Shown here: positions 1 through 8,093 of the stretch, in pieces
Numbering within the stretch: the stretch's first letter is position 1
Layout: every line of letters starts with the position of its first letter
Assembly: GCA_965119715.1 (NCBI GenBank)
Contig: OZ221969.1
Location: 806,001-870,000 of the forward strand
DNA length: 64,000 bases
Source: JASBYZ01 sp029983705
GTDB lineage: Bacteria; Actinomycetota; Coriobacteriia; Coriobacteriales; JAEZZM01
Direction: 5' to 3'
Notes under the pieces: generated by a model
Told to the model about the DNA's origin: nothing
Database searches by the model: none
Seen by the model: only the letters and a program-made list of their open reading frames with translations
Made by a program: the position numbers and the translations under genes

Positions 1-1
1 G

Positions 2-379
2 ATTGCACGAAGGTCTCGCGGAACACCTCGTCTAGCAAATAGACTCTTAAAGCGTGTAAGAGACTATGCACAGGTTCATAAACACTCCTGCATTACTGAG
101 GATGTTGCAGCTGAGGCTCTCTCATTTTTTGAGGTGGACTCACTTGGTCTAGACTGGATGGACGTAAAGATTCTTGAAACGCTTGCAAAGACTTTTTACG
201 GAAAACCGGTTGGCCTTAACACTCTTGCAAGTACGGTAGGAGAAGATCCAGCTACACTTGAGGATGTCTATGAGCCATTTTTACTCCAGCAGGGTCTTAT
301 TTTGCGTACTCCAAAAGGAAGACAGGCAACACCTCGCACCTATGCTCATTTAGGTATTGCTCTGCCTAAGTTTGATTAA
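2..379 (+). CDS. ruvB: Holliday junction branch-migration ATPase RuvB (C-terminal part)
   Basis: The window opens inside this gene. Reading from base 2 the frame is open and gives a RuvB C-terminal winged-helix domain: the SRGTPR-ANRLL-RRVRDYA-like segment (the arginine-rich sensor-2 region) is followed by a domain ending in GRxATPRxYxHLG. RuvB is the hexameric motor that, with RuvA and RuvC, drives branch migration of Holliday junctions. The ATPase core lies upstream of the window. The GTG at 134 is inside the domain and is not a start. The next gene begins 19 bases on, probably in the same transcript. Confidence 0.93.
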   Translation: MARRSRGTPRLANRLLKRVRDYAQVHKHSCITEDVAAEALSFFEVDSLGLDWMDVKILETLAKTFYGKPVGLNTLASTVGEDPATLEDVYEPFLLQQGLILRTPKGRQATPRTYAHLGIALPKFD

Positions 380-398
380 TTTTTAAAGTGGACAAAAT

Positions 399-761
399 AT
401 GTTGCGCCGTGATTATTTAGAGCGAATGATTGAGCAGTTTAGCCAAAGTTTAGAGACTGCCCGCTTAAAAGAAGAGCGCGGTGCTTATTCTGGAGCAATT
501 GATGACTTGGCGCGTGCACTTTCGCGCGCGCTTAACTTAAGCCCGCATACCTTACTCTCACTTAATCCATCCTCACTTCTTACCATGGTTACCCTCTCTC
601 AAATTAGTGCAGAGCATGCGGTATACCTCTCATTTTTGCTCTACCGTATGGCACAAATTGAAGAGGAGGCAGAGCGTGAGAGTGCTCGTCTTCGATACGC
701 TCAGGCACAAGCAATCTCAGAGCACTACGGCTTTAGCCTTGGAGAAAACCCCTTTACATAA
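399..761 (+). CDS. Conserved small helical protein, function unknown (possibly DUF6483-like)
   Basis: A 120-residue protein starting MLRRDYLERMIEQF. It appears soluble and all-helical, with an N-terminal amphipathic segment, Leu-rich middle helices and a charged segment near residues 88-106 (EEEAERESARLR). No signal peptide, membrane segment or catalytic motif is visible. The start resembles the small family annotated as DUF6483, whose function is unknown; this resemblance is from memory only. It follows ruvB by 19 bases and ends just before a hairpin shared with the convergent gene, so it looks like the last gene of the ruv transcript. Confidence 0.7.
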   Translation: MLRRDYLERMIEQFSQSLETARLKEERGAYSGAIDDLARALSRALNLSPHTLLSLNPSSLLTMVTLSQISAEHAVYLSFLLYRMAQIEEEAERESARLRYAQAQAISEHYGFSLGENPFT

Positions 762-772
762 GCAATAAAAAA

Positions 773-802
773 TCGGCCCGCATCTATCATGATACGAGCC
801 GA
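773..802. terminator. Hairpin between convergent genes
   Basis: TCGGCCCG (773-780) pairs with CGAGCCGA (795-802) with a single C-A mismatch; the loop contains the palindrome TATCATGATA. An A-run (765-772) precedes it on the plus strand, which becomes a U-tract for the minus-strand transcript. It lies in the 72-base gap between the convergent genes ending at 761 and 834, so a terminator, best for the superoxide reductase gene, is likely. Confidence 0.6.
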
Positions 803-833
803 ATACCTACAAGTTAAAAAAGTAAGCTCAAAC

Positions 834-1172
834 TTAAGCCTCTACCTCAATAACGTTTGACTTCCAAACGCCGTGAAGGTTGCAGTTCTCAAGAGCATAT
901 ACCTTGTCGCCAGCCTTAACTTCTACCTCAAACTCTGCCTTTGCAGTGTCATCAGCGCTCAGTTTTTTCTCGCCAACAAGTTCATCGTTTACAAAAAGGT
1001 TAATCTCGTCGATGAGATGCTCCTCAGTTTGTGGATGTTCAAGACGCTTACCTACAGTTACATAAAATTTGCCGTCTTCTTGGCAGAGGTCTGGGAAGTG
1101 TTTCTTCTCAAAATCCTCAGCGTTCTCAACGTCTTTTACCTCATGAATCTCAACATTCTTATCAATAGCCAT
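834..1172 (-). CDS. Superoxide reductase (neelaredoxin / desulfoferrodoxin C-terminal type)
   Basis: A 112-residue protein with all five iron ligands of the superoxide reductase Fe(His)4Cys centre: H25 in EKKH, H46 and H52 in HPQTEEH, C97 and H100 in CNLHG. K24 next to H25 matches the catalytic lysine region. The N-terminal desulforedoxin domain with a second iron site is absent, so this is the one-iron (neelaredoxin-like) type, which reduces superoxide to peroxide without forming oxygen, using rubredoxin or a similar donor. It is typical of anaerobes. A strong ribosome site (GGAGG) lies 7 bases before the ATG. It appears monocistronic between the 773 hairpin and the marR-like gene. Confidence 0.93.
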   Translation of the reverse strand: MAIDKNVEIHEVKDVENAEDFEKKHFPDLCQEDGKFYVTVGKRLEHPQTEEHLIDEINLFVNDELVGEKKLSADDTAKAEFEVEVKAGDKVYALENCNLHGVWKSNVIEVEA

Positions 1173-1242
1173 TTACTTTCCTCCCACGGGTAAAGAATTT
1201 TATAAGGGTGCGCAGCCGCGCATAAACATATGGTTCCCACTT

Positions 1243-1698
1243 TTAGGAGCGATTATCACTTAAATCATTTAAACTATCAATTGAATCTGAAAGTTCTTGC
1301 ATAAAACGAGCGCTCTGAGCTAGCTCTTTACTAGAAAAACCCTTGAATAAAATAGATATGTAGTTTGTGTACATATCCTCTGATTGGCTTACAAAGCGTT
1401 TTCCTTTGGCGCTCAAGCAAATTTGTAAGCTTCGCTTGTCAAGTTCTGAGGGCTCAACTTTTACATAGCCTTTATGCTCTAAGTTATTGATTAAACTTTT
1501 TGTATTTTGTCGAGAAGTTCCGAGCCAATTTGCAAGCTCGACTAAACTTAGAGGATAATCTAGTTGGTATAGTTCTCTAAGCAGCCTAAACTGCTTTGCG
1601 GAGACCTCATCAAAGAGTTGATCACCTTGGTTTTGAAGCTTTTGGGCTATCAAACTAATTGCGTTATAAATAAACTCTTGATGTAGCTCTTGACTCAT
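1243..1698 (-). CDS. MarR-family transcriptional regulator
   Basis: About 151 residues with the MarR winged-helix: a dimerisation helix at the N-terminus, then the recognition region LVELANWLGTSRQNTKSLINNLEHKGYVKVE and the wing DKRSLQICLSAKGK. I use the ATG at 1698 because GAGGTGG lies upstream at a sensible distance; the GTG five codons earlier sits inside that ribosome site. It is divergent from fhs-folD with about 95 bases between, so it may control itself and fhs; the repeated TATAC elements at 1728 and 1747 are possible operator pieces. The ligand cannot be told from sequence. Confidence 0.85.
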   Translation of the reverse strand: MSQELHQEFIYNAISLIAQKLQNQGDQLFDEVSAKQFRLLRELYQLDYPLSLVELANWLGTSRQNTKSLINNLEHKGYVKVEPSELDKRSLQICLSAKGKRFVSQSEDMYTNYISILFKGFSSKELAQSARFMQELSDSIDSLNDLSDNRS

Positions 1699-1792
1699 AT
1701 ATGTAAGTCCCACCTCAAAGTAGTGTGTATACGTTTAAAATAGACCTATACCTATCATATAAAATTTATTCAGGAATTGCAGGAGTTGACAG

Positions 1793-3487
1793 ATGAAAGC
1801 GGATATAGAAATTGCTAACGAAGCCAAGATCTTGCCTATCACTGAAATTGCTCAGAGCGTGGGTATTTTAGATGATGAGCTTGAGCTGTACGGAAACTAT
1901 AAAGCAAAGGTCTCTCTTGACGTACTCAAACGCTTAAAAGATAAGCCTAACGGAAAATACATTGACGTTACTGCGGTAACTCCAACTCCATTAGGAGAGG
2001 GTAAAACGGTTACAACCGTAGGCCTTGGACAGTCGCTTAAGGCCTTAGGCAAAAGCTCGATTACCTGTATTAGACAACCTTCCCTTGGTCCGGTGTTTGG
2101 AATTAAGGGAGGAGCGGCTGGAGGAGGCTACTCACAAGTTGTTCCAATGGAGGATTTTAACCTTCACTTAACCGGAGACTTTCATGCAGTATCTGCAGCT
2201 CACAACCTCTGTGCTGCCTTTATTGATAACCACATTTATCACGGTAACGAGCTCAATATTGATCCTGATTCAATTTCGTGGACACGTGCGGTAGATATCT
2301 CAGACAGATCTCTTCGTTCAGCAACCGTTGCTGAAGATGATAAGAAAGCTACACCTCATAAGGCATCGTGGGTTATCACCTCAGCATCTGAGCTTATGGC
2401 AACCCTTACCTTAACTGAGGGCTTAGGAGAGCTTAGAGAAGCTGTTGGTAAGATAGTTGTTGCACAAGATATGGATAAAAAGCCTATTACCACCGAAGAT
2501 TTACAGGTGGCAGGCGCTATGACTATGTTATTAAAAGACTGTGTACGTCCAACGCTTATGCAAAACCTTGAAGGAGCTCCAGTACTTGTACACGCTGGTC
2601 CATTTGCAAATATTGCTCCAGGTAACTCTTCAATTACCGCAGATAGAATTGGTCTTAAACTTGCAGACTATGTGGTAACTGAGTCTGGCTTTGGTGCAGA
2701 CATGGGCTGCGAGAAGTTTATGAACATCAAGTGCAGAAAATCAGGGCTTGTGCCTGACGCTGTAGTCTTGGTAGTTACTGTTCGTGCGCTTAAAAACCAC
2801 TCAGAAAAATACAATGTAAAAGCTGGAAAGCCACTTCCTCAAGGAATCTTAGAAGAAGATCTAGAGACACTTAATGAGGGTATGCCAAACCTTATTAGAC
2901 ACATTGAAAATACCCGCTCATTTGGCGCTCCTGTTGTGGTAGCAATAAATACCTTCCCAAGTGACACAGCCTCTGAAATTGAAGCTATCAAAAAGGCTTC
3001 ACTTGAGACAGGAGCCTTTGACTGTGTAGTACACTCGATGTTTGCAAATGGTGCCAAAGGCGGCCTTGAGCTTGCTCAGGCAGTGGTTAAGGCAGCTGAA
3101 GAGGGGCAGGACCATATTAACTATAGCTATGATTTAGATGAGAGTATCGAAAAGAAAATTGAAGACATCTCAACTAAAATTTATAGGGCAAAATCTGTTG
3201 AGTATTCAGAGCAAGCAAAGGCTTCAATTGAAGAAATCAAGTCATGGGGCTATGATAAACTTCCAGTTTGCATGGCAAAAACCCAGCTCTCAATATCTGA
3301 TAATGCAAAACTTAAGGGTGCTCCAGACAACTGGACGCTTAAGGTAAGAGATGTAAAGCTTTCAGCTGGTGCAGGCTTTGTGTACGTACTTTGTGGCAAA
3401 ATGATGACCATGCCGGGACTTCCAAGCGTACCTGCTGGAAACAACATTGATATTGATGCTGACGGACATATCACAGGCTTATTTTAA
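1793..3487 (+). CDS. fhs: Formate--tetrahydrofolate ligase
   Basis: 564 residues, the usual length of monofunctional formyltetrahydrofolate synthetase (about 555-560). It joins formate to tetrahydrofolate with ATP, giving 10-formyl-THF, or runs in reverse to make ATP. The nucleotide-binding segment TPTPLGEGKT is at residues 63-72, and the conserved RQPSLGPVFGIKGGAAGGGY segment follows. The start ATG has GGAG 9 bases upstream. It is followed by folD after 18 bases. With a formate dehydrogenase operon 13 kb away, formate is a central metabolite here. Confidence 0.97.
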   Translation: MKADIEIANEAKILPITEIAQSVGILDDELELYGNYKAKVSLDVLKRLKDKPNGKYIDVTAVTPTPLGEGKTVTTVGLGQSLKALGKSSITCIRQPSLGPVFGIKGGAAGGGYSQVVPMEDFNLHLTGDFHAVSAAHNLCAAFIDNHIYHGNELNIDPDSISWTRAVDISDRSLRSATVAEDDKKATPHKASWVITSASELMATLTLTEGLGELREAVGKIVVAQDMDKKPITTEDLQVAGAMTMLLKDCVRPTLMQNLEGAPVLVHAGPFANIAPGNSSITADRIGLKLADYVVTESGFGADMGCEKFMNIKCRKSGLVPDAVVLVVTVRALKNHSEKYNVKAGKPLPQGILEEDLETLNEGMPNLIRHIENTRSFGAPVVVAINTFPSDTASEIEAIKKASLETGAFDCVVHSMFANGAKGGLELAQAVVKAAEEGQDHINYSYDLDESIEKKIEDISTKIYRAKSVEYSEQAKASIEEIKSWGYDKLPVCMAKTQLSISDNAKLKGAPDNWTLKVRDVKLSAGAGFVYVLCGKMMTMPGLPSVPAGNNIDIDADGHITGLF

Positions 3488-3505
3488 ACATACAAGAGGG
3501 TTTAT

Positions 3506-4351
3506 ATGGCAGAAATTTTAGACGGCAAAGCCTTAAGTAAAAAAGTAAAAGCTCAAGTTAAGACAGGCGTTGAAGAGCTTTTAGCTAAGGGCAAAGAAAC
3601 ACACCTCGCAGTTGTCTTAGTGGGTGATGATCCTGCAAGTGCAATTTATGTTAAGCATAAGCATAAGGACTGCAAAGAGTGCGGCATTATAAGCCACGAT
3701 TTTAGGCTTTCAAATGATACGAGCCAAGAAGAGCTCTTAGGGCTTATTGACAAGCTTAATGCTGACACAAGTATTGACGGCATCTTAGTGCAGCTTCCAC
3801 TTTCAAAAGGTCTTGATGAACACCAAGTTATTGAGCGAATTCATGCCGATAAGGACGTGGATGCATTCCATCCCTTTAACATAGGGCTCTTAAGTATTGG
3901 CATGCCTCGGTTTGCACCATGCACACCAGCTGGAGTCATGGAATTTTTTGAGGAATATAAGATAGATATTGCTTCAAAAAATGCTGTAGTTATTGGTAGA
4001 TCAAATATTGTTGGAAAACCTATGGCCCAGCTTTTGAGTACTAAAGATGCAACCGTAACACTCTGTCATTCTCATACACAAAATTTAGCTGAGATTTGTA
4101 GGGGTGCAGATATTGTAGTATGTGCAGTAGGAAAGCCAAAGATATTTGGCAAAGACTACTTTAAAGAGGGTGCAGTAGTTATTGATGTGGGCATGAACCG
4201 CGATAGTGAAGGTAAACTATGTGGGGATGTAGACTTTGAAGAGGTTGAACCTATCGCCTCATACATTACCCCAGTACCAGGCGGAGTAGGTCCTATGACG
4301 CGCGCTGAGCTCATGAAAAATACGTTCAGAGCGTCCGAGCTCCACATATAA
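3506..4351 (+). CDS. folD: Bifunctional methylene-THF dehydrogenase / methenyl-THF cyclohydrolase
   Basis: 281 residues, normal for FolD. It interconverts 5,10-methylene-, methenyl- and 10-formyl-THF using NADP(H). Conserved features are the YVKHKHKDC segment carrying the catalytic Tyr and Lys, DGILVQLPL, the PCTPAGVMEF loop, the NADP-binding GRSNIVGKPMAQLL motif and the C-terminal PVPGGVGPMT signature. It is the second gene of an fhs-folD pair and ends before a strong terminator at 4363. Confidence 0.97.
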   Translation: MAEILDGKALSKKVKAQVKTGVEELLAKGKETHLAVVLVGDDPASAIYVKHKHKDCKECGIISHDFRLSNDTSQEELLGLIDKLNADTSIDGILVQLPLSKGLDEHQVIERIHADKDVDAFHPFNIGLLSIGMPRFAPCTPAGVMEFFEEYKIDIASKNAVVIGRSNIVGKPMAQLLSTKDATVTLCHSHTQNLAEICRGADIVVCAVGKPKIFGKDYFKEGAVVIDVGMNRDSEGKLCGDVDFEEVEPIASYITPVPGGVGPMTRAELMKNTFRASELHI

Positions 4352-4362
4352 GCGCTTTAGTA

Positions 4363-4386
4363 GAAGGCCTCATAAAAGAGGCCTTC
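4363..4386. terminator. Bidirectional terminator after folD
   Basis: A perfect 8-bp stem, GAAGGCCT (4363-4370) with AGGCCTTC (4379-4386), loop CATAAAAG, T-run following. It sits between convergent folD and the DUF368 gene ending at 4391. Confidence 0.85.
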
Positions 4387-4390
4387 TTTG

Positions 4391-5290
4391 CTATCTATCC
4401 ACTTTTTCTTCAAGCTTGCTAAAGAGATATGATGCAATAATTCCTATAAGAAGCATTGCGATACCAAAAATAAGAGCAAGCTCAAAGCTTAAACCTGAAG
4501 CCGCAAGACCTGCTTGTGTGTAGGCCGGAAAGACGGTTGAAGGAAAGATTGCAAGAGATGATCCAATTACAAGACCTAAAATCATATGAAACATCTTTGA
4601 GTAAAATTTATCAAAAAGCCAGTGTATAAGCTTTGACAGAGCAAAGATACACACTAGTGCACCAAGTATAAAGGGTATGAGCATAGCTACATTTAAATCA
4701 GCAATATTTGCTGCCATCTTATCGTAGAGCCCAAAATAAATTAAAAAGTTGGAAGGAGACATGCCAGGTACCAGCATACCAAGGGCTACAAGCGCTCCAG
4801 AGAGCAGCCACACTATAAAGTTAGGCTCTACATCAGGAAGATCCTTACCAAAAAACATCAACACAAATATAAAGAGGGTAGAGACCACAAGGATAATCAT
4901 GTCGCTTGCAGCTCTTCCTTCTTTTCCGGCTTGTTTATACAGAGAAGGAAAGGTACCAATTACAAAACCAATAAAGAGGCAGACAAACTGCGCGGCATAA
5001 ATTCCAAAGGCTGCTTCTACTGCTATAGAAAAGAGCAGTACACCCGCACCAGCTCCAATTAATATGGGAAGAAAGTAGCTAAGGTTAGCAAGAAAGTTTT
5101 TTCTAATATTAGATAAGAAATTAATTAAAGGTTGATAAATACCAAAAATAACCGAAAGCACTCCACCAGAGAGCCCCGGTAAAATAGCGCCTATGCCAAC
5201 AAGAATTCCTTTAACAAATCTAATAATCCAGTTAAGAGGATTATTAGCTGCATTGGGTGCGTCTTTTAAGATATGGTCAGACTGGGTCAA
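4391..5290 (-). CDS. DUF368 polytopic membrane protein (PopT-type undecaprenyl-phosphate translocase family)
   Basis: About 299 residues, very hydrophobic, with 8 or so membrane segments and the DUF368 signature GAILPGLSGGVLSVIFGIY near the N-terminus, echoed later by LVPGMSPSNFLIYFGLY (an internal repeat typical of the family). DUF368 proteins have been reported as undecaprenyl-phosphate flippases that recycle the lipid carrier of cell-wall synthesis; whether this one does so is inference. I use the TTG at 5290 because AAGGA lies 8 bases before it; an upstream TTG at 5299 overlaps that site. The first 25 residues are polar and cytoplasmic. Confidence 0.87.
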   Translation of the reverse strand: MTQSDHILKDAPNAANNPLNWIIRFVKGILVGIGAILPGLSGGVLSVIFGIYQPLINFLSNIRKNFLANLSYFLPILIGAGAGVLLFSIAVEAAFGIYAAQFVCLFIGFVIGTFPSLYKQAGKEGRAASDMIILVVSTLFIFVLMFFGKDLPDVEPNFIVWLLSGALVALGMLVPGMSPSNFLIYFGLYDKMAANIADLNVAMLIPFILGALVCIFALSKLIHWLFDKFYSKMFHMILGLVIGSSLAIFPSTVFPAYTQAGLAASGLSFELALIFGIAMLLIGIIASYLFSKLEEKVDR

Positions 5291-5445
5291 ATAAATCAAT
5301 CCTTAAATAGTGTCTCAAGTGAATATCTTAGTGTAGCATGTGACAAAGCTTTGCAAAATTATTTGTAAATGCCAATAATTATTCTGTATTTCCGTGAGCT
5401 AACAGGGTAATATAGACAAAGTAGCAAACAGGCTACAGGTAATTT

Positions 5446-5485
5446 AGGCTACATACGGTAGCCTTATAGATACCCCTTTGGGGTA
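5446..5485 (+). promoter_or_regulatory. Two tandem hairpins in the cold-shock gene leader
   Basis: AGGCTAC (5446-5452) pairs perfectly with GTAGCCT (5458-5464) over a 5-base loop. Six bases later TACCCC (5471-5476) pairs with GGGGTA (5480-5485). Both lie in the untranslated leader, the second ending 16 bases before the ATG. A possible -10 (TAATAT, 5408-5413) would put the transcript start near 5420. Leaders of cspA-type mRNAs refold with temperature, so a thermosensor role is plausible but unproven. Confidence 0.5.
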
Positions 5486-5501
5486 GTTAGAAAGGCAAGA
5501 A

Positions 5502-5705
5502 ATGGCACAAGGAACTGTTAAATGGTTTAACCCAGACAAAGGCTACGGATTCATTTCTCGTGAGGATGGCGACGATTTATTCGTACACTTCTCAGAAATC
5601 AAAATGGATGGATTCAAAACTTTGGATGAGGGTGCTGCAGTAGAGTTTGAAATCACTACCGGTCAAAATGGTAAGCTTCAAGCTTCTAACGTTCGTAAGG
5701 CATAG
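5502..5705 (+). CDS. Cold-shock domain protein (CspA family)
   Basis: 67 residues, a single cold-shock domain filling the whole protein. Both RNA-binding motifs are present: KGYGFISRE (RNP1) and DLFVHFSEI (RNP2). Such proteins bind single-stranded RNA/DNA and act as RNA chaperones. The gene stands alone between a structured leader and a strong terminator, as usual for csp genes that are made in large amounts. Confidence 0.96.
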   Translation: MAQGTVKWFNPDKGYGFISREDGDDLFVHFSEIKMDGFKTLDEGAAVEFEITTGQNGKLQASNVRKA

Positions 5706-5740
5706 TTAGAGGCTTTTACATATCTTCTTTACATGCTTTA

Positions 5741-5769
5741 AATAACCCGCCGCCGGCGGGTTATTTTTA
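5741..5769 (+). terminator. Strong intrinsic terminator after the cold-shock gene
   Basis: Perfect 11-bp stem AATAACCCGCC (5741-5751) with GGCGGGTTATT (5755-5765), 3-base loop, followed by TTT. It closes the single-gene cold-shock transcript. Confidence 0.92.
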
Positions 5770-5827
5770 TGCCCAAACGGCTAAACAAATAAATTTCTAA
5801 TATTTCTCTATACTATATTACTCTACT

Positions 5828-5850
5828 GTGATAGATTAATTAACAATCAC
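5828..5850. promoter_or_regulatory. Possible operator before the amino-acid importer genes
   Basis: GTGAT (5828-5832) and ATCAC (5846-5850) form an interrupted palindrome around TTAATTAA, 20 bases before the ATG of the binding-protein gene and just after AT-rich promoter-like sequence (TATACTATATT). The position fits a repressor site; the regulator is unknown. Confidence 0.35.
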
Positions 5851-5870
5851 TAAGGATAAGGAGAGCTAGT

Positions 5871-6686
5871 ATGGTAACGAAAAGACTTATTTCAATTATT
5901 GTAATTCTCATAAGTGCGCTGGCACTTTTTACACTTGCAGCTTGCTCGAGCACTAGTGGAGATGCTAAAGATCCAGAAACTTCAAAGCTTTTTGTTGTAG
6001 GCTTTGATGAATCTTATCCTCCCTATGGTTTTGTGGGAGAAGACGGCAAGCATACAGGATTTGACCTCGACCTTGCAAAGCTTATTGCCGATAAGGAAGG
6101 CTGGGAGCTTAAACTTGAGCCTATTAACTGGGATAGTAAGGATGCCCTCATTCAATCAGGCTCTATCACCTGCATTTGGAATGGCTTTACCATAGAGGGT
6201 AGAGAAAATGACTACGCTTTTACAAAACCCTACATGCTCAATAAGCAGGTAGTAGTTGTTCCAAAAGATTCTGATATTAAAACGCTTAAGGATCTCACGT
6301 CTAAAAATGTTATCACCCAGGTTAATTCAGCTGCTCTAAATGTACTTGAGGGAGATATGAAAGATATTGGAGATTCTTTTGCCTCACTACAAACTATCTC
6401 TGACTATAACTCAGCTTTTATGCAGCTCAATTCTGGTGTGGTTGATGCAGTTGCCTGCGACTCTTCTATTGCAGACTATCAAATGGCAGCAAGCTCTGAC
6501 TTTAGAGTCTTAGAAGAAGAACTCTCATCAGAGCACTATGGTGTAGGTTTTGATAAGAGTAATCAAGCTTTGGCCGATAAGATCTCTGAAGATTTAGCTG
6601 AGCTTAATACAGAAGGAAAAATTGAAGAGCTCTGCAAGAAGTATGAGCAATACGGACTGAGCTACGATAACTGGATCTTAAAGTAG
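5871..6686 (+). CDS. Amino-acid ABC importer, substrate-binding lipoprotein
   Basis: 271 residues. A lipoprotein signal peptide ends in LAAC with the lipidated Cys at residue 25. The mature part is a family-3 solute-binding protein: FDESYPPYGFVGEDGKHTGFDLDLAK is the typical opening of polar amino-acid binders, and the ligand-contact positions are followed by a hinge and second lobe. It is the first gene of a binding protein - permease - ATPase set, with AAGGAG upstream of the ATG. The substrate (for example glutamine, cystine or arginine) cannot be decided here. Confidence 0.93.
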   Translation: MVTKRLISIIVILISALALFTLAACSSTSGDAKDPETSKLFVVGFDESYPPYGFVGEDGKHTGFDLDLAKLIADKEGWELKLEPINWDSKDALIQSGSITCIWNGFTIEGRENDYAFTKPYMLNKQVVVVPKDSDIKTLKDLTSKNVITQVNSAALNVLEGDMKDIGDSFASLQTISDYNSAFMQLNSGVVDAVACDSSIADYQMAASSDFRVLEEELSSEHYGVGFDKSNQALADKISEDLAELNTEGKIEELCKKYEQYGLSYDNWILK

Positions 6687-6697
6687 GACATGATTTT

Positions 6698-7351
6698 ATG
6701 GATATTTTTACTATACTTGTGCTCCTACTTAAAGGTTTTTTGGTAACGCTTCTTATATTTGTAGGCACGCTTATAGGTTCACTTCCACTTGGAATAGTGG
6801 TAGGACTTATGCGCTTATCTAGACTTAAACTTGTGTCTGGTGTAGCACGGGTGTTTATCTCAATCATGCGAGGAACCCCACTGATGCTTCAGCTCCTTGC
6901 AATATTTTTTGGACCCTACTTTTTATTCGGTATCCGTCTGAGTTCTGAGTGGAAGATTGCTGCCTGCCTTTTAGCCTTTATCCTTAACTACTCTGCATAC
7001 TTTGCAGAGATCTACAGAAGTGGACTTCAGTCTATTCCTAAAGGACAAACTGAAGCCTGTAAGGTCTTAGGTTATACAAAGTCTCAAACCTTCTTTCAGA
7101 TACTTTTACCTCAGGTGATAAAGAGAATCTTGCCTGCGATGGCAAACGAGATTATTACTCTTGTAAAAGATACCTCGCTTGCCTTTGTAATAGGTATATC
7201 TGAGCTGATGAGTCAAGCTAAGGCCATATCTGCAGCTGAAGTTTCAATGATTCCGTTTGCGCTTGCAGCGCTTATATACTGGGTCTTTAATACCGTGGTT
7301 GAGCGTGTGCTCAATCAAATTGAGACGAGAATGGGATATTATCATGAATAA
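6698..7351 (+). CDS. Amino-acid ABC importer, permease
   Basis: 217 residues with about five membrane segments and the permease EAA loop (EACKVLGYTKSQTFFQILLPQ) that docks on the ATPase. The stretch IMRGTPLMLQLLAIFFGPYF is characteristic of the HisM/GlnP group of polar amino-acid permeases. It starts 11 bases after the binding-protein gene and overlaps the ATPase gene by 8 bases. A single permease gene implies a homodimer in the membrane. Confidence 0.95.
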   Translation: MDIFTILVLLLKGFLVTLLIFVGTLIGSLPLGIVVGLMRLSRLKLVSGVARVFISIMRGTPLMLQLLAIFFGPYFLFGIRLSSEWKIAACLLAFILNYSAYFAEIYRSGLQSIPKGQTEACKVLGYTKSQTFFQILLPQVIKRILPAMANEIITLVKDTSLAFVIGISELMSQAKAISAAEVSMIPFALAALIYWVFNTVVERVLNQIETRMGYYHE

Positions 7352-8093
7352 TGTATTGCTCAAGTTAAGCGCTGCAAATAAATCTTTTGGCAATAACCAC
7401 ATTTTAAAAGATATAGATTTAGAGATACATGAAGGCAAGGTAAATGTACTTATTGGTCCTTCTGGTGCGGGTAAGTCAACGCTTTTAAGAGCTCTCAGCT
7501 TACTTGAAAGCTTTGAGAGTGGGGAGCTGAGCTATAAAGATATTAAGGTGTGCACAAATGTGGATGGTAAGGCAATTTATGATGAGCAGGCAGTTCAAAA
7601 AAGCAAAGAAATCTTTGGCCTAGTATTTCAGCAGTTTAACCTCTTTCCTCATTTAAGTGCGCTTGAAAATATTACCAATCCACTTTGTGTGGTAAAGAAG
7701 ATGGATAAGGATGTGGCCAAGCAAAAAGCTTTTTGCGTCCTTGATAAGCTCCAGCTTTTATCAAAGAAAGATTTCTATCCTTGGCAGCTCTCAGGTGGTC
7801 AAAGGCAACGTCTTGCCATAGCACGTGCTCTTGCTATGGAGCCTGAGATTCTCTATTTTGATGAGCCAACATCAGCGCTTGATAAACAGCTGGTGACAGA
7901 TCTGAGCAAAACCATTAAAGACTTAGCTCAAGATAATTTAACCATGCTTATAGTGACTCACGACTTAGATTTTGCACGTGAGGTAGCAGACCAAGTCTAC
8001 TATATGGAAGCCGGAAGAATTATAGAAGAGGGTACAAGCTCAGAGATTTTTGAAAGACCCAAACAAAGTCTTACCCAAGCCTTTATTTCTTAA
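7344..8093 (+). CDS. Amino-acid ABC importer, ATP-binding subunit
   Basis: 249 residues from the ATG at 7344, which overlaps the end of the permease gene; the longer open frame from 7257 lies inside the permease and is not used. Walker A GPSGAGKST is at residues 38-46, the signature LSGGQRQRLAIARAL and Walker B ILYFDEPTSALD follow, with the switch histidine in VTHD. It powers the importer with the two preceding genes. Its last 11 bases overlap the convergent degV-like gene. Confidence 0.95.
   Translation: MNNVLLKLSAANKSFGNNHILKDIDLEIHEGKVNVLIGPSGAGKSTLLRALSLLESFESGELSYKDIKVCTNVDGKAIYDEQAVQKSKEIFGLVFQQFNLFPHLSALENITNPLCVVKKMDKDVAKQKAFCVLDKLQLLSKKDFYPWQLSGGQRQRLAIARALAMEPEILYFDEPTSALDKQLVTDLSKTIKDLAQDNLTMLIVTHDLDFAREVADQVYYMEAGRIIEEGTSSEIFERPKQSLTQAFIS

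Noticed and set aside
873..1193. Forward ORF opposite the superoxide reductase
   Set aside because: The reverse strand encodes a complete superoxide reductase with all five iron ligands; the forward frame is a shadow.
7257..7343. N-terminal extension of the ABC ATPase
   Set aside because: It lies inside the permease gene in another frame; ATG 7344 begins a normal ABC domain overlapping the permease stop.
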